Shown one piece after another: positions 18,763-27,131 of a DNA stretch of 64,000 nt (position 1 is the stretch's first letter; the number at the start of each line of letters is the position of its first letter). The notes under the pieces were generated by a model. That model was given only the letters and a program-made list of their open reading frames with translations. It was not told the origin of the DNA and ran no database searches. The position numbers and the translations under genes are program-made. Source of the stretch: CAYXLI01 sp964464925 (GTDB lineage: Bacteria > Acidobacteriota > Terriglobia > Bryobacterales > Bryobacteraceae); assembly GCA_964464925.1 (NCBI GenBank), contig CAYXLI010000025.1:1-64000 (forward strand), read 5' to 3'.

Positions 18763-19206
18763 CTACGCTAAATCCATCCGTCGCAGAAAATTCTGAAAGC
18801 GCTCCTCGCCCCGCAATCATCCCATGACGGATCGACATTCAGGTAAACGAGCCCTCGATCCCGTTCCTCGAAAGCTCGCTCGAGACGAAGCAGTGCCTGT
18901 TCCTTATCGCCGCACTCCAGGTGACACTTCGCCCCAACAGTGTAGGCCGGAGTGCAGCGTTCTCCTCTTGTCAGAAGCTTTCGGACAAGCGCGGCACGGC
19001 CATTCCGCCGGTATTCCTCCTTCATTTCCAACGCCGCCTCTGCAGTGTGTCCCATATAGGCCGGCAAGCGCGATCGCCAGCCGGGCCCACTCGTCGTACT
19101 CGCCCGGCAGATAAGGGGAACGCGTTGGCCACGGCGATACAGAACGCGCGTCGCCGTCTCCAGTTCAAAGATGCCGAACGTGATCGAGCTCCGATTCGGA
19201 GTTCAT
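18763..19206 (-). pseudogene. Decayed winged-helix/TPR transcriptional regulator
   Basis: No single frame is intact. Reading 5' to 3' on the minus strand: an N-terminal winged-helix start (FGIFELETATRVLYRRGQRVPL, about 19180-19115), then after a missing middle a TPR tail that needs a frame change (GEYDEWARLAIALAGLYG in one frame; GHTAEAALEMKEEYRRNGRA in the next; LERAFEERDRGLVYLNVDP), and finally RFQNFLRRMDLA ending at a TAG at 18763-18765 in another frame. Intact relatives in Acidobacteria have an OmpR-type DNA-binding domain plus several TPRs over about 500-700 residues. So most of the gene is deleted and at least two frameshifts remain. It begins at an ATGA overlapping the ribF stop, which may be chance. 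Confidence 0.75.
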
Positions 19207-20144
19207 CGTTTAAGGCGGCGGAAAAACTTCTTCGCCACGGAAACGTCTTTGAGGATTTGTGACTTCAGCGCCTCGGGGGAATCGAATTTGCGTTCTTCAC
19301 GGACGCGATGAAGGAAGTGGATCCGGATTGCCTCCGGGGTTTCGCCCGTCAGCGGATCGAGCAGGAAGGTCTCAATCGTGAGGGAATCACCGCCAAATGT
19401 CGGGCGCGTGCCGACATTCGTGATGGATGGCCAGAGGCGATCCGAATTCAGATCCTCTGTTCGGGTGACGTAGACACCCTTAGCCGGGAGCACTTCCGCG
19501 CCGGTTTCCAGGTTCAACGTCGGAACAGTCCGCCTGGAGCCAATTCCCTGCCCCCTCACGATTCGACCCTCCACGGAATATGGGCGGTTCAGCAGACGGC
19601 AGGCCATAGACACGTTTCCCGCTTCGATAAGATTGCGGACCTCGCTGCTGGAAACCCAACGGCGCCGGAGTTGCACGCCCGGAATGATCTCGGTGAGGAC
19701 GCCCGATTCCTGGCCAAGTTTGATCAGCATCTCGGTGTTGCCGCTTTGCTTGTGGCCGAAATGGAAATTTGAGCCGACCAGAACAGCCCGGGCATGCAAG
19801 CGGCCGATAACGAGCTTATGAACGAAGTCCCTGGCAGTGATCTCTGAGAAGGCCCTATCGAACGGGAGCAAAAAGACCTGCTCGATGCCGAGAGCTTGCA
19901 TGAGGGCTAAACGCTGTTCCGGTGTGCTGAGGAGGCGGGGCGCACGCGCCGGCGCCACGACAACAGTTGGATGCGGGTGAAACGTGAGGACGGAAGGTAT
20001 GAGACTGCGTTCCCGTGCGACCTGCACCACGCGCCGCATGATGCATTGATGTGCGAAGTGCACACCATCGAAGTTGCCGATGGTGAGGGCTGTGCCGGGC
20101 GCGTCTACCGGCACGTCCGCCAGGCTTCCAAAAACGCGAAACAT
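19203..20144 (-). CDS. ribF: Bifunctional riboflavin kinase / FMN adenylyltransferase
   Basis: 313 residues, normal for RibF, which phosphorylates riboflavin to FMN and adenylates FMN to FAD. The N-terminal FAD synthetase domain has TIGNFDGVHFAHQ (H29-F-A-H32, a variant of HxGH) and the WVSSSEVRNLI signature. The C-terminal flavokinase domain starts near 185 with YSVEGRIVRGQGIGSR-RTVPTLNL and continues with GVYVTRTED and ITNVGTRPTFGG. It is cytoplasmic. The start lies 1 nt after the MBL-fold gene's stop, so the two are coupled; both FMN and FAD would be needed by the many oxidoreductases of the cell. Confidence 0.96.
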   Translation of the reverse strand: MFRVFGSLADVPVDAPGTALTIGNFDGVHFAHQCIMRRVVQVARERSLIPSVLTFHPHPTVVVAPARAPRLLSTPEQRLALMQALGIEQVFLLPFDRAFSEITARDFVHKLVIGRLHARAVLVGSNFHFGHKQSGNTEMLIKLGQESGVLTEIIPGVQLRRRWVSSSEVRNLIEAGNVSMACRLLNRPYSVEGRIVRGQGIGSRRTVPTLNLETGAEVLPAKGVYVTRTEDLNSDRLWPSITNVGTRPTFGGDSLTIETFLLDPLTGETPEAIRIHFLHRVREERKFDSPEALKSQILKDVSVAKKFFRRLKR

Positions 20145-20145
20145 T

Positions 20146-20928
20146 CTAGCCGGACGCTCCGACTGTGAGATTCAGACCATCGTATGCGAGCCGCACGTTG
20201 GGCGGGAGCATGCTCTCAGCGCGCTCATGTCCGAGATCGTGACAGATGTGCGTGAAGTAAGCACGACGCGGCGCGAGTTGCTCGACGTAGTTCAGTGACT
20301 GTTGCACTGTGGAGTGCGTCGGATGCGGCTTGTAGCGCAACGCATCGAGGAACAGCACGTCCAAATCGCGCAGCATTTCGAGCGAGGAGTCAGGGATACA
20401 GCTATGGTCGGTCAGATAAGCCGCTGCGCCGAAACGAAATCCGTAGATCGTCGCGTTTCCGTGCAGCAGCGGGACGGGCCTGAACTCGAGGCCGAATACG
20501 CTGAATTCGGCTCCATTGATCGTGTTCGGAGATAGTTTCGGTACCGAGGACTGTGGATTTCTGTTCTCGAAGATATACCGGAAGGCCGAGCGGATGCTGT
20601 TCAGAGTATCCGCGGCGCCATAGATCGGTATCGGCCCACCCTGCCGGAAGTTGAAGGGGCGGACATCATCCAGGCCCATGATGTGGTCGGCGTGCGCATG
20701 CGTAAACAGGATGGCGTCGATTCGCTGAATACGTGCCCGGAGAGCCTGGGTACGAAAGTCGGGTGTCGTGTCGATCAGGATGTTGCGCCCGTCATGCCGG
20801 ATGAGAATGGACGGCCGCAGGCGCTTATCGCGCTCATCGGTGGACGCACACACCTTGCATTCGCAACCGATGGTCGGTACACCAACACTGGTTCCCGAGC
20901 CGAGTACTGTGATCTCGACCTCAGGCAT
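20146..20928 (-). CDS. PhnP/COG1235-type MBL-fold phosphodiesterase
   Basis: 260 residues from the ATG at 20928, which overlaps the end of the DUF1844 gene by 8 nt; a longer frame would overlap it by 80 nt. The N-terminus reads VTVLGSGTS-like and has a Cys cluster (GCECKVCAS) as in PhnP proteins. The metal site is THAHADHIMGLDD, with further His/Asp in LLHGNATIYG and LTDHSCIPDSS, and HICHDLG near the end. PhnP-type enzymes cleave cyclic phosphodiesters; whether this one acts on ribosyl cyclic phosphate, nucleotides or RNA ends is not clear, and no phn genes are nearby. Confidence 0.9.
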   Translation of the reverse strand: MPEVEITVLGSGTSVGVPTIGCECKVCASTDERDKRLRPSILIRHDGRNILIDTTPDFRTQALRARIQRIDAILFTHAHADHIMGLDDVRPFNFRQGGPIPIYGAADTLNSIRSAFRYIFENRNPQSSVPKLSPNTINGAEFSVFGLEFRPVPLLHGNATIYGFRFGAAAYLTDHSCIPDSSLEMLRDLDVLFLDALRYKPHPTHSTVQQSLNYVEQLAPRRAYFTHICHDLGHERAESMLPPNVRLAYDGLNLTVGASG

Positions 20929-21238
20929 TCGCCGTCGCTTTATGATCTTCCTGCATCGCCTGGACGTAGCGGAATCGCAGCTCGGTAATCGCGTTTTCAA
21001 TGAGGCGCTGCTCGTCCAGGTTCAGGTTGCCTTTCGTCTTCTCCGCAATCATGGCGAGCAGGTCGATGCTGTGGCGCGCCACGCGAAAATCGGGTTTAGG
21101 ACGATCCTTCTCTTCTCCGAAATGCAGCAGTCCGAGTTGCATTTCGGTCTGCATCTTGAGCGACATCACGAAGAATTCGAAGGTGGGCGGAGGAAGAGGA
21201 GTTTCGAAGTTCTGGGTGTCAACTGCCGGGTCACTCAT
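20921..21238 (-). CDS. DUF1844 protein
   Basis: 105 residues, cytoplasmic. The conserved DUF1844 core is present (FEFFVMSLKMQTEMQLGLLHFG, then ARHSIDLLAMIAEKTKGNLN and LIENAITELRFRYVQ), predicted mainly helical. Function is not known for the family. It leads an operon with the MBL-fold gene (8 nt overlap) and ribF, an arrangement I regard as typical of Acidobacteria. No Shine-Dalgarno precedes the ATG, and a TAAAAT hexamer sits 6 nt upstream. Confidence 0.88.
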   Translation of the reverse strand: MSDPAVDTQNFETPLPPPTFEFFVMSLKMQTEMQLGLLHFGEEKDRPKPDFRVARHSIDLLAMIAEKTKGNLNLDEQRLIENAITELRFRYVQAMQEDHKATANA

Positions 21239-21244
21239 ATTTTC

Positions 21245-21250
21245 ATTTTA
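21245..21250 (-). promoter_or_regulatory. -10 element 6 nt before the DUF1844 ATG
   Basis: TAAAAT on the minus strand separated from the ATG by GAAAAT. With no ribosome site between, transcription would begin at or near the start codon. No clear -35 is visible. Confidence 0.4.
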
Positions 21251-21548
21251 GCTTGACGAGTTTCGAGAGGAGGTGTATCAAATTCACCGAGACAAACGTG
21301 TCAGAATCGATTTTCAGCCTTCCATGGTGAACCAGCAACTCTCTCTCTCGGACGATGACATGCGCGAACTCTGACGTACTGAGCTTCATCGAGTCGAAGA
21401 AGTCTTGGATGCCCACCTGAAAGCCTGGAAGAACGCTGATCCTGACTCTGTTCCGGTTCAGCTGGAAATGGAGTAGGCGTTCTCCCAGTATGTTAGAGGC
21501 TTCCGGAATGGGGCGTCTGCCTTCGAGCAGAAGAGGCCGACCACCACT
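21251..21548. other. Unassigned stretch before the IS remnant
   Basis: Frames on both strands are short or interrupted. The plus strand holds a run resembling a decayed coding segment (RVEEVLDAHLKAWKNADPD, a TAG stop, then AFSQYVRGFRNGASAFEQKR), which leads into the transposase remnant in the same frame. I cannot name it; it may be foreign DNA at the insertion border. Confidence 0.3.
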
Positions 21549-22223
21549 CCCGCCGAGCTGATGGCGGAGCACCTCGCGCTAAAAAAAGAGATTGGGGAAC
21601 TCTGACCGGGGTCTGGGTCCCGCACGATACGCCGGATCAGATCGTGAATTTCGTCCGATGCTGGTCAGATAAGACCGAGATCGGCGCCGCCGCATTCATT
21701 GTGTCGCTCGACATCATGGCCAGCAGGTCCTACGACTGGCGGGAACGCTACGGCAAGGTGAACGAGCACAACGGCTGGATTACCTGGGATTTCTGGCTGG
21801 AGGATTGGGAGAAGCAGGCCATGATCGTCTTCCATTCGAAGAACCCGCTGGAACGCTACCGGCGACTGACGTTCATGATGCTGCTCGATGCCGACATTGT
21901 GGCGGTGAGCCCGACCAGCGTATAACGCGTGCTAGGGCAGGCAGGACTGTTATCGAAGTGGAATCGAGCGTTGGCACAAATCGCTCAAAGGAGAGTGCAT
22001 CCGGCCGGGAACGTCACTGTCGCTGGAAGATGCACAGCGTTTGTTACAGGGCTACGTGGAGCATTACAATAACGTCCGCCTGAACAGCGCCATCCGATAC
22101 ATCAGGCCCGAGGACATGCTCGCCGGGCGTCAGAAGGAGATCCAGGCGGAACGGGACAAGAAGTTGAAGTCCGCCCCATCAACACCAACACCTCATCCTT
22201 CGACCTCTGACGTGATATGTTGA
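21549..22223 (+). mobile_element. IS3-type transposase remnant with internal deletion
   Basis: The tail of an OrfA-like frame (AELMAEHLALKKEIGEL, stop at 21603) is followed by the N-terminus of OrfB (GVWVPHDTPDQIVNFV, WSDKTEIGAAAF, YDWRERYGKVNEHNGWI, LERYRRLTFMM). After SPTSVY and a frameshift near 21923 the frame reads VLGQAGLLSKWN and jumps directly to ERWHKSLKGECIRPGTSLS and YVEHYNNVRLNSAIRYI, ending at the stop at 22221. In full-length relatives roughly 120-130 residues lie between these two points, including the first Asp residues of the DDE catalytic triad. The element is therefore inactive. I could not define terminal inverted repeats. Confidence 0.85.
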
Positions 22224-22245
22224 GTTGTAGAAGGTTGAGGTATCG

Positions 22246-22587
22246 ATGCCATCTTCGCGATTTCCTATTCCTCAAGGCACGCTCGACATGCTGATTCTCC
22301 AAGTCCTCTCGTTGGAGCCGGCGCATGGGTACGGGATTGCCCAGCGGCTAGAACAGATTTCGAAATCCGTTGTCCAGATAAACCAGGGATCTCTGTATCC
22401 CGCCCTCCACCGGCTGGAACAGAAGGGCTGGCTGAAAGCCGAGTGGAAGCAATCGGAAACGGGACGCGAGGCCAAGTTCTATTCATTGACACGCTCCGGG
22501 CAAAAGCAGCTCCGCCTCGAGAAAGATAGCTGGGCCCGCTTGACGGGAGCGGTTCAACTGATTTTTGAGGAGGGTAATGCGCAATGA
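22246..22587 (+). CDS. PadR family transcriptional regulator
   Basis: 113 residues. The PadR winged helix is clear: PQGTLDMLILQVLSLEPAHGYGI at 9-31, then INQGSLYPALHRLEQKGWLKAEW and AKFYSLTRSGQKQL. Such small PadR proteins next to ADOP permeases are common in Acidobacteria and probably repress the permease gene in response to an unknown ligand. GAGG lies 5 nt before the ATG. Its stop overlaps the start of the permease gene (ATGA), so both are translated from one mRNA. Confidence 0.93.
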   Translation: MPSSRFPIPQGTLDMLILQVLSLEPAHGYGIAQRLEQISKSVVQINQGSLYPALHRLEQKGWLKAEWKQSETGREAKFYSLTRSGQKQLRLEKDSWARLTGAVQLIFEEGNAQ

Positions 22588-25310
22588 AGCGAATTCTCAA
22601 CTGGTTCCGGCTGCGGCGGCTAGAGGGTGACCTCGATCGCGAATTGCAATACCACATCGACCGCCGCATAACGGACCTGATTCATTCTGGTTTGCCAGAG
22701 CCCGAGGCGAGAAGGCGCGTAGCGCTGGAACTCGGTGGCGTCACGCAGGTTCGCGAGGAGGTGCGCGACATCTGGCTGACTCGATGGTTGCGAGATTTCG
22801 TGTACGACCTTCGCTTTTCGGCACGATCTTTTCGCCACAGTCCCTCCTTTACGGCGACAGTGGTGCTTTCACTCGCCCTCGGAATTGGAGCGTCCACCGC
22901 CCTTTACTCTCTGATCGATCAAGTGGTTTTGCGCGCGCTGCCGGTCGACCACCCCGAGCGCCTGGTTCTCATCGATTGGATCGGTTTCCAAAATGCCGAG
23001 ACCATGGGCACTCGCAACTTGATGTCATATCCCATCTTTCGGGATCTTCAGCAGCACAAGGAATTCTTCGACGGCGTATTCTGCCGTGCCGCGACAACGA
23101 TCAACCTCTCGACGAGTGGAGAACCGAAGCTGACCGCCGCGGAACTCGTATCGGGTACATACTTTTCGGTGCTGGGAGTGAGTCCCGCGTTAGGCAGGCT
23201 GTTCACAATCGATGATGACCAGGCACCGGGATCAAGTCCTGTGGTCGTGCTCTCCTACGACTTCTGGAAAAACCAATTCGGAAGCGCGCAAGATATCGTC
23301 GGACGAAAGGTGCTGGTGAACCAGTACCCGATGACGGTTGTTGGCGTAGCTGCGCCGGCATTTCATGGCATTGATGTGGGCGAGGTTCCATCGCTCTGGA
23401 TTCCAGCGGTCATGTCGGCCCAGGCAATTCCGGGCTTCAAAACGATGCTTGATCGTCGTACGCGCTGGGTGCAGATCCTCGGCCGCCTGAAGCAGAGTGT
23501 CTCTTTGGCGCAAGCTCGGACAGGATTGCAACCCTGGTTTAAAGCAATGCTGGACGAAGACACGCGGCGCACGAACATCTCAAGAACCAGTGCCGAGAAT
23601 CGGCGGCGGTTTCTTGCGTCGACGCTGGCGCTCACTCCCGCTCCTCAAGGCCATTCTGTTATGCGGGAGAGCTTCTCGCGGCCACTCTGGATCTTGTTCG
23701 TAGCGACGGTGGTGCTCTTGGCTCTGGCTTGCCTGAATGTTGCCGGCCTTTTCTTGGCGCGCGGCTCGGCCCGCCATCGGGAAGTCAGCACAAGATTGGC
23801 GCTGGGAGCCTCGCCCGGGAGAATTGGACGACAACTTCTTGCCGACAGTATTCTCCTCGCATTGGCCGGTGGACTGCTCGGTGTAGCAATGGCGCCGGTC
23901 GCCCTGCAGGCGCTCATCGCATTCCTGCCCCGGAATACTGCCGCAAACGACCTGCACGCCAACATCGATGCGCGATTGTTGCTTTTTGCGTTTCTGGTAA
24001 GCCTTGCAACCGGTTTGCTCGCTGGGTGCGTGCCAGCTTTACAGGCCGGCCGCAAATCGCTGGATTCTTCACTCCGCGAGCGGGGCGGCGCCCCTTCCGG
24101 CGGCTTATCTCTGCGTAGGTGGATTGTAACAGCGCAGATCGCTTTCACCCTGATTCTGGTGGTTGTGGCAGGATTGTTTATTCAAACCCTCCACGGACTT
24201 TTGGCAAAAGGTCCGGGGTTTGATACCTCGAGCCTCATCTCTTTCGGCATCAGGCCTGCCCTGAATGGCTACTCGGGAGCGGAAGCAAGCCAGCTCATTC
24301 GCCGGATCAGTGAGGGAATCCGAAGTTCCAGGAGCACTCAATCCTCGGCCATTGCGCGCGTCCAGTTATTGCTCGGCGGAGCATGGAGTAACTCGCTAAC
24401 GATCCAGAGTGGCGAACGATTCACGACCGATCGTGAAGTCCAAATCAATGCCGTCACTCCGGGGTTCTTCGACACCCTGGGAACCAGGATTATCGCCGGA
24501 CGAGACTTCAACGAACACGATTCGCTAGACGTCCCCCTGGTGAATCAATCGCTGCCCGTCAGTAAGAACGGGCAGCGCGTCGTCATCGTCAACGAAGCCT
24601 TTGCAAAGCGATACTTCGGAGGGCGCAACCCTCTCGGAGCCCGCATCGCTATGGGATCCCGGCCTGATGCAAAACCGGATACCGAGATCATCGGAGTAGT
24701 CCAGAACATCAGCTACCGTAATATACGTGAGCAGTGGGAGCAAGCCTACTATCCCATCGGCGGCGAGCTGTCGGGCTCAAATTTTTACGTGAGGTTTCGG
24801 GGAACTCCCGAGTCAGCCTTTCGATCGATTCGGGCGATCCTTCGTACCGCCGATCCGGCATTGCCAATCACCTATTTCCGCACGCTGGACGAGCAGATCG
24901 ACCAATCCCTGAACACAGAGCGTATGCTGTCGGCACTTTCCAGCAGTTTCGGCACACTGGCGCTCCTGCTCTCGATGGTTGGCCTGTACGGTGTGATGTC
25001 TTACGTCGTGACCCAACGCACGCGTGAGATCGGTATTCGATTAGCGCTTGGCGCGACACGCCCGTCTACCATCTGGCTGGTGCTTCGGGATGCCCTGGTG
25101 ATAATCGGCTTGGGAACAGCCATTGCGCTCCCTTGCGTCTGGGCCTTAGGCCGCATTGTCGAATCGCAGCTATACGACGTCAAGCCGACAGATCCGGTCA
25201 CCATCCTCGCGGCAACTTTGGTTCTGTGCTCGACTGCGCTAGTCGCGTCGCTCATTCCCGTCCGCCGCGCCTCGACTGTGAACCCTACCGATGCACTTCG
25301 ATTCGAGTAG
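22584..25310 (+). CDS. ADOP-type orphan ABC permease (MacB/FtsX fold)
   Basis: 908 residues. A soluble N-terminal ADOP segment (about 1-75, RLEGDLDRELQYHIDRR; ARRRVALELGG) precedes two repeats of an FtsX/MacB unit: the first TM helix near 95-115 (SFTATVVLSLALGIGASTAL), MacB periplasmic core (GVFCRAATTINL...), three TM helices at about 370-480, then a second TM/periplasmic/three-TM unit from about 505 that ends with EIGIRLALGATRPSTIW and a final helix pair. No ABC ATPase gene is adjacent, as is usual for this family. It lies in the inner membrane; its function is unknown, with efflux or mechanotransmission suggested by homology to MacB. Confidence 0.94.
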   Translation: MKRILNWFRLRRLEGDLDRELQYHIDRRITDLIHSGLPEPEARRRVALELGGVTQVREEVRDIWLTRWLRDFVYDLRFSARSFRHSPSFTATVVLSLALGIGASTALYSLIDQVVLRALPVDHPERLVLIDWIGFQNAETMGTRNLMSYPIFRDLQQHKEFFDGVFCRAATTINLSTSGEPKLTAAELVSGTYFSVLGVSPALGRLFTIDDDQAPGSSPVVVLSYDFWKNQFGSAQDIVGRKVLVNQYPMTVVGVAAPAFHGIDVGEVPSLWIPAVMSAQAIPGFKTMLDRRTRWVQILGRLKQSVSLAQARTGLQPWFKAMLDEDTRRTNISRTSAENRRRFLASTLALTPAPQGHSVMRESFSRPLWILFVATVVLLALACLNVAGLFLARGSARHREVSTRLALGASPGRIGRQLLADSILLALAGGLLGVAMAPVALQALIAFLPRNTAANDLHANIDARLLLFAFLVSLATGLLAGCVPALQAGRKSLDSSLRERGGAPSGGLSLRRWIVTAQIAFTLILVVVAGLFIQTLHGLLAKGPGFDTSSLISFGIRPALNGYSGAEASQLIRRISEGIRSSRSTQSSAIARVQLLLGGAWSNSLTIQSGERFTTDREVQINAVTPGFFDTLGTRIIAGRDFNEHDSLDVPLVNQSLPVSKNGQRVVIVNEAFAKRYFGGRNPLGARIAMGSRPDAKPDTEIIGVVQNISYRNIREQWEQAYYPIGGELSGSNFYVRFRGTPESAFRSIRAILRTADPALPITYFRTLDEQIDQSLNTERMLSALSSSFGTLALLLSMVGLYGVMSYVVTQRTREIGIRLALGATRPSTIWLVLRDALVIIGLGTAIALPCVWALGRIVESQLYDVKPTDPVTILAATLVLCSTALVASLIPVRRASTVNPTDALRFE

Positions 25311-25620
25311 TGAATGGACTGTCGTCCTTTGCGCCTCGCGGCATCACACAGACATCCTGCGCAGTGTGCACCGAAACTGTCCGCCACAGCGTTCCGGAGC
25401 GAGTCGGGATTGATTCCTTTTCCTTAGCCAGTTTCATTTTGCGCCGCGTGCCGTGTGCCGTCGAAATGGCTATATACTCGCTAACAGGGAACGTCCTCTC
25501 TCCATTTCACGCTGAACCAGCACAAATCCGTAACTCGCCCAAGCTCCCGGAATTCCAAACTGAAAAACGGCGTCGTGCGGATGCATGCTACATTGAGGAA
25601 TTCAGGCAAATTCCCTCATT
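25311..25620 (+). other. Intergenic region with a stem at the mazG start
   Basis: No gene seen in these 310 nt. The last part contains a TACATT -10-like hexamer (25588-25593) and an inverted repeat TGAGGAATT (25594-25602) / AATTCCCTCA (25609-25618, one bulged C) ending 2 nt before the TTG start. The only AGG-type ribosome site is inside this stem. Confidence 0.4.
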
Positions 25621-26400
25621 TTGAACGGCCCAGGAACAAAATTTGACGAACTCGTAGCCATCATGGCGAGACTGCGCGCGCCGGGCGGTTGCCCATGGGA
25701 CCGCGAGCAGACGTTCGATACGATCAAGCCGTATCTGTTGGAAGAAACATACGAGGTGATGCAGGCGATCGATCAGCGCGATTGGCCGGAACTCCGCGAG
25801 GAACTTGGCGATCTTCTGCTGCAATCGGTGTTCTTCGCCCAGATGGCAGCGGAGGAGGGTCATTTCTCGATCGAGGATTCACTGGACGCCATCAATCAAA
25901 AGCTGATCCGGCGCCATCCCCACGTGTTCGGGACAGGTGACGCCAAAACGCCCGATGACGTAAAGAAGCGCTGGGACAAGATCAAAGCCGACGAGAAGAA
26001 AGCGAAGAAGCGGCCTCCCGATGGGCATCTGGACTCCGTGCCGAGCGCATTGCCGGCGCTGGTGGAAGCGCAGCAGATCTCTTCGCGGGCAGCGGGAGTC
26101 GGTTTCGACTGGCCTGCCCTCGAGCATGTCATTGACAAGCTGCATGAGGAACTCGGCGAGCTTGCTGTGGCGGTAGGCGACGAAATAGAGGGTGAAATCG
26201 GCGATCTATTGTTCACGCTGGTAAATCTGGCTCGCTTCAAAAAGGTGGATCCGGAACAGGCCCTGCGCAAAACCAATGCCAAATTCCGCCGGCGATTCGC
26301 CCATGTCGAGAAAGGCGTGAAGGAATCGGGAAGAGAGCTGGCCCAAGCTTCACTTGATGAAATGGAAGCATTGTGGCAGGAAGCCAAGGGAAACGAATGA
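25621..26400 (+). CDS. mazG: Nucleoside triphosphate pyrophosphohydrolase MazG
   Basis: 259 residues; hydrolyses NTPs to NMP and pyrophosphate, cleaning the nucleotide pool. Two MazG modules are seen: the first with RLRAPGGCPWDREQTFDTI, LLEETYEVMQAID and ELREELGDLLLQ; RRHPHVFG follows, and the second module has GFDWPALEHVIDKLHEELGEL and EIEGEIGDLLFTLVN. The start is taken as TTG 25621 because the E. coli protein also has a short helix before the RLR motif and the frame is closed by a stop at 25594. No normal Shine-Dalgarno precedes it. It is the first gene of an overlapping six-gene operon. Confidence 0.94.
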   Translation: MNGPGTKFDELVAIMARLRAPGGCPWDREQTFDTIKPYLLEETYEVMQAIDQRDWPELREELGDLLLQSVFFAQMAAEEGHFSIEDSLDAINQKLIRRHPHVFGTGDAKTPDDVKKRWDKIKADEKKAKKRPPDGHLDSVPSALPALVEAQQISSRAAGVGFDWPALEHVIDKLHEELGELAVAVGDEIEGEIGDLLFTLVNLARFKKVDPEQALRKTNAKFRRRFAHVEKGVKESGRELAQASLDEMEALWQEAKGNE

Positions 26401-27131
26401 TCGAAGTTCGAGAACTGTCAGAGCACGCCGAGTTGGCCGAAGCCGTGCGGCTGCAGAAGCTGATTTGGGGCTTTGAAGAGATCGATCTGCTGCCCCTCAG
26501 GCTATTTGTGGTGGCCACAAAGGTGGGCGGCCAGGTACTCGGCGCATTCGATGGCCCGCGCATGGTGGGATTCTGCCTCTGCATTCCCGGCGTGAAGCCG
26601 GGCGGCAAGTCATACCTGCACTCGCACATGATGGGCGTGGAGGCGGAATATCGGAATCGCGGCGTGGGCCGGCTTTTGAAATTGCGGCAGAGGACCGATG
26701 CACTCAGCCGTGGAATCCAACTGATTGAGTGGACCTTCGATCCGCTGGAACTCAAGAACGCGTTCTTTAATATTGAGCGGCTGGGTGCCATCGTACGGCG
26801 GTATGTTCTGAACCAGTACGGAACGACGTCCAGCCACTTGCATGGTGGACTGCCCACGGACCGCTGCGTTGCCGAATGGTGGATCGCAAGCCCTCGAGTG
26901 CAGTTCACCGCAGAAGAAGGCGCCGTCCCAGGGCACGCGCACGAGTTGGAGATCCCCGTTCCGGTGGAAATCGCGGAACTGCGACAACATAATCCTCAAA
27001 AGGCGCTCGACGTTCAGCGGCACGTGAGCGACCAGTTTCTGCGCGCATTCGAGAAGAACCTGGCTGTGACCGGATTTCGCAAGACGGATAAAGAAGGCAT
27101 TTACCTGTTGGGACCATGGGATTCCAAATAG
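26397..27131 (+). CDS. GNAT acyltransferase of the COG3375 type
   Basis: 244 residues, starting at an ATG that overlaps the mazG stop (ATGA). The acyl-CoA site is EAEYRNRGVGRLLKLRQRTDA (Arg/Gln-x-x-Gly-x-Gly/Ala type) near 84-104, preceded by SYLHSHMMGV. The C-terminal half is the extended part typical of COG3375 proteins (IEWTFDPLELKNAFFNIERLG; SSHLHGGLPTDRCVAEWW). Its 3' end overlaps the enolase-superfamily gene by 16 nt. In Geobacillus a GNAT succinyltransferase works with an N-succinylamino acid racemase, and this pairing suggests the same role here; the acceptor is unknown. Confidence 0.88.
   Translation: MIEVRELSEHAELAEAVRLQKLIWGFEEIDLLPLRLFVVATKVGGQVLGAFDGPRMVGFCLCIPGVKPGGKSYLHSHMMGVEAEYRNRGVGRLLKLRQRTDALSRGIQLIEWTFDPLELKNAFFNIERLGAIVRRYVLNQYGTTSSHLHGGLPTDRCVAEWWIASPRVQFTAEEGAVPGHAHELEIPVPVEIAELRQHNPQKALDVQRHVSDQFLRAFEKNLAVTGFRKTDKEGIYLLGPWDSK

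Noticed and set aside
21243..21572. 109-residue minus-strand frame
   Set aside because: No family resemblance, no ribosome site; overlaps the OrfA-like tail read on the plus strand.
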